Origin: Petrosia ficiformis
Taxonomy: Eukaryota; Porifera; Demospongiae; Haplosclerida; Petrosiidae
DNA length: 64,000 nt
Direction: 5' to 3'
Assembly (NCBI GenBank): GCA_947044365.1
Contig: OX345636.1
Span: 27,083,466 to 27,147,465, forward strand
Under the pieces are notes generated by a model. The model saw only the letters and a program-made list of their open reading frames with translations, ran no database searches and was not told where the DNA came from. The number at the start of each line of letters is the position of its first letter. Within the stretch, counting starts at the first letter, position 1. Made by a program: the position numbers and the translations under genes. Positions 62,301 to 64,000 of this stretch are shown here, piece by piece.

Positions 62301-64000
62301 TGGAAAATCCTAAAATCACTACAGATCCTAGCCAGATGCTTTAAGCGTCGATTTAAAGACTTGATAGAGTAGAGAAAGAAGTTTATCAAAATCGTATTGA
62401 AAAGAGATTTGCCACAGACATTGTTTTAGCAAATTACAGACTCATACATTCTATCTCTGTAAGCTCTCCAGTTTCTGCCATTTACTTGCAATAACCCACA
62501 CCCTCAGCCACACCCAATGTGATCACGTGAGATCAAACGTGGAGGTCAGTTTAGAGCAATACCTTCCTTTCTGCTATTATTGAACTTTTGTTTGACTTTC
62601 AAATTACATATATTTGAACTGTAAGTTCAATGTTTTTGCTCATTGTAGTTGTAACAATGTACAATTCATTATAGGATAATTATCTTTAGTAACTGACAGT
62701 TGTGGCATAGATATTTTGGTAATGAATGAGGTAATGAATATTTGTTGGAAGAGTATATTATGTAATTTGACTGTAAGTAATATAGTTATTATACTAGTGC
62801 AAAGCAGTATAGCTGATGGAGAATCATTCTTAGTCATCTTCCATGTGTTTTTATATTTATCAGAAATAATCTCAGCCAGTCTAGCCACAAAAAACTTTCT
62901 CAATCAACTTTCAACTTTATATAAACAACAAATTCAAATTTAAGCTTGTTACTTTCTCTCTTGCATCTCATTTATTTAATTGTTGCATATCCGTAAGCTA
63001 CAGCGGTGAGGCCATGCACCAAAGGTGCTTCATTACCCATTGTTTTACAACTAGAAAGCTTCCTAAAGCTCATGACAGAGACTTAGTACACTGAAATAAT
63101 GATGATTGGGAATATAGTGAGTTTTATTAAATTATTTGAAAATGATATATAAAATTTAGATTATATATATAATTATATATATATATATATATTATTATTA
63201 TTATATATATTTGTGCTATATAAAACCACTGTGCTTTCTCAGTGGCAAAAGAAATGTCAGCATTCCATTACCATACCACTGTGTATCCCGTCTCTTTGTA
63301 GGTGTTGCTAATAATTATATTAGAGGCAGTGATGAAGGAACACTTTCAGTGTATATAGAAGGGAAGAGGTGGAGGGTAAAATACTATTAGTACAGTCTAC
63401 TGGTAATGTTGTAAGGTGTAATGGTGAAGGATGCCTTTCAGCATTAGAGGGCTCACTATTATCATCGGATCATCAGACTCAGTATTACTGACCAGCATTT
63501 TCAAGATATCACTTGTTTCAAATTTGTGTTTTCTGTGTCATAATTATTTTACTTGTTTATACAAAATATTATAATAATAATCTGAACACAATGTAAAACC
63601 TCGATAGATTTTCACGCTGAAAAAACTCCATGTTTTCTTATGGTAAGCCTCTAGATCCAGTATAGATTATTTTTAGCACAAGAACTCCTCTCAGTGTTGC
63701 CAAATATCAGAGCCCTAGCTGGTATCCTTTGTTCAAAGGATAAAATACACTAGTCAAGAATGCCTAATGATACCAAATTTCATTAGGATTCTATATTATG
63801 TGACGAATCGTACCTTTTCACATGAACAATTAAATTTACTATTAATTTTGAATTTATTTACACTATCACAAATTATTCTAATACTGGAAATCATATATAC
63901 AACACTACAATAACATTATATAATTTTTAATATTGATCTTGATGTATACTCACTTTATCAGTCGTATAAGCTTCTGCTCCAGCAGTAATTAGATCTTTTA
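42869..64000 (-). CDS. Ankyrin-Roc GTPase-COR-like-CARD protein (partial; 5' end beyond window)
   Basis: A host signalling gene read right to left. Exons: 64000-63954 (ankyrin, partial), 59888-59790 and 53833-53735 (one 33-residue ankyrin repeat each), 53108-53045 (capping repeat), 48176-46603 (Roc-like GTPase), 45658-45208 (COR-like), 44737-44384 (CARD-like) and, tentatively, 42900-42869 (GHDSPVDLEP then stop). The phases agree at every junction: 0, 0, 0, 1, 0, 1, 1. Ankyrin repeats bind partners, Roc-COR is a GTP switch, and CARD recruits other death-fold proteins, so this is probably an intracellular sensor or adaptor of innate immunity or cell death. A Gypsy element and a CACTA element occupy introns, lengthening the gene to over 21 kb without harming exons. 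More ankyrin exons should lie beyond 64000. Confidence 0.75.
44384..44737 (-). CDS. CARD-like death-fold exon
   Basis: Encodes LKKHTSELLGIICDPEKLA, LWSAGLIPDPVKENVL, QKTTKLLDEVYRSLK and FCEVLKIQRNAG. The spacing of hydrophobic residues over six predicted helices and the L..AGLI.D..K..V pattern resemble a CARD. A death domain is the alternative. It is the last sizeable exon, as expected of a C-terminal effector domain. Confidence 0.65.
45208..45658 (-). CDS. COR-like exon
   Basis: Starts GLFLALTVALIG and includes QQLRYAIHLDCDDMNGSVVL, YYWLELYYTGLPGSHC and ICADTLHYD. It follows the Roc exon in phase 0, in the place of the C-of-Roc region and its winged-helix extension. The domain name is from position and general resemblance to sponge Roc proteins, not a clear motif. 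Confidence 0.55.
45986..46190 (+). repeat. R2 dispersed repeat, copy 2
   Basis: Homologous to 9632-9840 over its full length. It lies in the intron between the Roc-like and COR-like exons. Nearby, at about 46310-46390, short GC-rich inverted motifs (GACGCGCTTTCGCGTC, AACGCATGACTCG / CGCGTCATTCGTT) occur. Confidence 0.7.
46603..48176 (-). CDS. Roc-like GTPase exon
   Basis: A 1,574-bp exon. G1/P-loop is IMGPPATGKTSFL. A Thr-containing switch candidate is HHSTPIGNRPI, and the G3-like motif is VLDSGGQPQFADIS. The G4 site reads IIGTYHDHT rather than the usual T/NKxD, so nucleotide specificity may be altered or lost. About 130 residues separate G1 and G3, longer than in a small GTPase. The second half (IPIRWYMFEVKVKEE, FVDYPQEILAQGF, EGLFSNKLLHYLSLEFIPN) is winged-helix-like, as in COR regions. 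Acceptor TTCTCTATTTCAG and donor ACAG/GTAATT are clear. Confidence 0.8.
48875..49041 (+). repeat. 5' LTR
   Basis: 167 bp, TGTGATAT...AACACTACA. It matches the 3' LTR with small indels, including an extra ATATGTGA-like stretch near the start and a missing GTTTGCCAGTGC-type segment. Confidence 0.85.
49072..49938 (+). pseudogene. gag: Gypsy gag
   Basis: Starts ATG 49072; an in-frame TGA lies near 49120. The capsid-like part contains ERFLFYKWDQKPGESISDFV. The nucleocapsid end has zinc-knuckle Cys/His clusters (CYRCGKPQDRCHF and CHSCGKIGHIAPVC); the second is a clean CCHC. It packages the RNA. Ends at 49938, where pol continues in another frame. Confidence 0.8.
49940..52480 (+). pseudogene. pol: Gypsy pol: protease, RT, (RNase H lost), integrase
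   Basis: The protease motif reads MELDTEAAMSII, with Glu where the catalytic DTG has Gly. RT spans about 50428-51072 (AAPIVAVPKKDGKQR, FSKIDLSHAYQQMP); its active-site box reads CIDD instead of YIDD. RNase H is nearly gone: after LVHYNPKHPLEQ the frame jumps to the integrase N-terminus (ELHTDHPGICR). The integrase core has LPDHLVSDNGPQF and YHPAANGAAERFVQTLKK. Stops and frame changes occur near 50000, 50280, 50418, 51070, 51320, 51560 and 52098. It could not have moved on its own. Confidence 0.85.
52584..52738 (+). repeat. 3' LTR
   Basis: 155 bp, TGTGATATGG...AAACATTACA, preceded by the purine tract and followed by GTAAC. The several differences from the 5' LTR indicate an old insertion. Confidence 0.85.
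53045..53833 (-). CDS. Ankyrin exons (53833-53735 and 53108-53045)
   Basis: The first encodes FGYTPIHEAVFHDNVQMVRV plus LINAGAKANVPDK, a canonical 33-residue repeat with TPxHEA and LI.AGA. The second encodes YGKSARQYAETPEMMEVFIE plus AG, a capping repeat. A (TA)n microsatellite lies between them at 53275-53335. They are exons of the ankyrin-Roc-CARD gene. Confidence 0.85.
54129..54440. repeat. ~152-bp tandem duplication with CACTG starts
   Basis: Two near-identical units begin CACTGGTTTTGATAAAGTTT at about 54129 and 54281; a third partial start lies at about 54432. A weakly similar inverted sequence (rc of AGCAATATCAAAACTGCAC) is at about 59046-59064. These may be the left end and subterminal repeats of CACTA copy 2, but the match is weak. 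Confidence 0.5.
54583..57560 (-). pseudogene. CACTA Tnp2-type transposase, copy 2
   Basis: Exon 1 (57560-57380) carries RCGHCNQYLSSKVFKRHK, the counterpart of the copy 1 finger. The main exon from about 57214 has a hydrophobic segment, the ribbon-like VVCPSCDSLYTYDDCL, then MLNCDWFPPFN, IIGIIPGPDEPTL, ILDPMHNLFEG and FSFERYNGILG, i.e. all three catalytic regions. Three in-frame stops (about 56704, 56650, 56018) and a frameshift near 54725 break it; past the last, ATFIPVNRIKNQVV matches the copy 1 C-terminus. Otherwise the frame is preserved over more than 800 codons. Confidence 0.85.
57561..57652. promoter_or_regulatory. Bidirectional promoter region of CACTA copy 2
   Basis: A 92-bp gap between divergent start codons, equivalent to 5087-5169 in copy 1. 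No obvious primary-sequence conservation was seen between the two gaps. Confidence 0.35.
57653..58804 (+). pseudogene. CACTA accessory protein, copy 2
   Basis: Exons 57653-57976, 58029-58099, 58162-58253, 58317-58426 and 58493-58804. Ser/Thr/Pro-rich start, coiled coil (LLLESNKRIEETLKEIQ), then HEVYRQLREQEEPQEWDL, VIIRR, a basic patch (SKQRRRQRMIN), YMSSDESVIISDV, MWRSDEFQSYIDSLDRK and GSPSSREAPIDCPDWAKTLF. The last exon has two frame changes (about 58520-58560 and about 58630) separating these blocks. Block order equals that of the copy 1 gene, which confirms that gene's exon model. Confidence 0.7.
59140..59789. other. Intron, no gene seen
   Basis: AT-rich intron sequence of the ankyrin-Roc-CARD gene, between CACTA copy 2 and the ankyrin exon. 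No coding sequence is supported. Confidence 0.5.
59790..59888 (-). CDS. Ankyrin exon
   Basis: Encodes TGWTPLYIAAYTNNVQVARV plus LIDANADLDSPNK, one 33-residue repeat between clean splice sites (AATATCAG acceptor, AATAAG/GTAAGG donor). It belongs to the ankyrin-Roc-CARD gene. The intron upstream of it (59890-60125) is similar to the one upstream of the 53833 exon. Confidence 0.85.
59889..61063. other. Intron, no gene seen
   Basis: The first ~240 bp resemble 53834-54020 (TTAGTTGAGGA, TCACTATTAGA, ACCA-TATTT-AAATGA blocks), reflecting exon-unit duplication. The remainder has no supported coding sequence; the frames at 60412-60813 are AT-rich chance. Confidence 0.5.
61064..62046. mobile_element. 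TIR element with GAAT microsatellite inside its ends
   Basis: Left arm 61064-61136 (AAAAAAGTGGGGACAGAATG, five GAAT units, then GACAACCAAAGCGCTAAGAC) is mirrored at 61971-62046. Arms are about 73 bp. No coding capacity. The short fold-back-family element at 61615-61932 is nested inside. Confidence 0.8.
61615..61932. mobile_element. Short non-autonomous relative of the RecQ fold-back element
   Basis: Ends TAGTCTCGCGTAGCCAGCCC and, inverted, GGGACTGGCAACGCGAGACTA match those of the 39835-42038 element, including the CTGACGAAGC...GGGTCTGG block. 318 bp, no coding sequence. No clear 9-bp target duplication. Confidence 0.75.
62052..62439. repeat. Two direct repeats of ~92 bp
   Basis: GTCGATTTAAAGACTT, AGAGAAAGAAGTTTATCAAA and GATTTGCCACAGACATTG occur at about 62053-62143 and again at about 62347-62437. 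Only a few mismatches. No coding sequence between. Confidence 0.85.
62440..63953. other. Intron, no gene seen
   Basis: AT-rich, with a (TA)n run at about 63165-63215. Open frames at 62640-62943 overlap on both strands and have no domain. Presumed intron of the ankyrin-Roc-CARD gene. Confidence 0.5.
63954..64000 (-). CDS. Ankyrin exon, cut by the window edge
   Basis: Encodes KDLITAGAEAYTTDK before the donor GATAAA/GTGAGT, the end of an ankyrin repeat (LI.AGA). It shows that the gene continues to the right. Confidence 0.75.

Overview
The window is AT-rich eukaryotic DNA with short GT-AG introns, many microsatellites and densely nested transposable elements. Gene style (an ankyrin-Roc-CARD protein, sponge/cnidarian-like Tnp2 and BEN/HIRAN-associated transposons) suggests an early-branching metazoan, most likely a demosponge; that is an inference from family resemblance, not a proof. 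No bacterial operon features or viral genome were seen. Layout: 0.9-9.3 kb holds CACTA/EnSpm-type element 1. It has an intact three-exon transposase (about 963 codons, + strand), a divergently transcribed accessory gene (- strand) whose last intron carries a 23-copy 82-bp satellite, and a convergent single-exon coiled-coil ORF of unknown role. 9.4-18.9 kb is a graveyard: a beta-helix protein pseudogene, several small TIR elements, decayed exons that resemble the S1-domain ribosome-biogenesis protein RRP5/PDCD11, and a piggyBac-like end. 18.9-25.7 kb carries three hAT copies; two belong to a segmental duplication, and one of these cuts off a REase/kinase-like pseudogene. 25.87-31.04 kb is a Tc1/mariner element with about 60-bp TIRs and a TA duplication; it carries a broken transposase and, on the opposite strand, a multi-exon BEN-domain gene. 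32.9-36.3 kb is a broken transposase of another Tnp2-like family. 36.9 kb has one isolated ABCB-transporter exon. 37.56-39.75 kb is a pogo-like element with a convergent HIRAN-like gene. 39.84-42.04 kb is a fold-back element: two arms of about 0.9 kb, almost identical and inverted, around RecQ-helicase coding sequence. From 42.9 kb to beyond the right edge runs, on the - strand, the one clear host gene: ankyrin repeats, a Roc-like GTPase, a COR-like region and a CARD-like death fold. All internal exon phases I could check join in frame. A Ty3/Gypsy element (48.88-52.74 kb, 5-bp target duplication) and CACTA element 2 (about 54.1-59 kb) sit in its introns without touching the exons. How the pieces work together: the host gene looks like an intracellular signalling or innate-immune sensor (ligand/scaffold ankyrins, GTPase switch, CARD output). 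The recurring theme among the mobile elements is that the DNA transposons carry a second gene besides the transposase: a divergent coiled-coil gene in both CACTA copies, BEN in Tc1/mariner, HIRAN in pogo, and RecQ sequence in the fold-back element.
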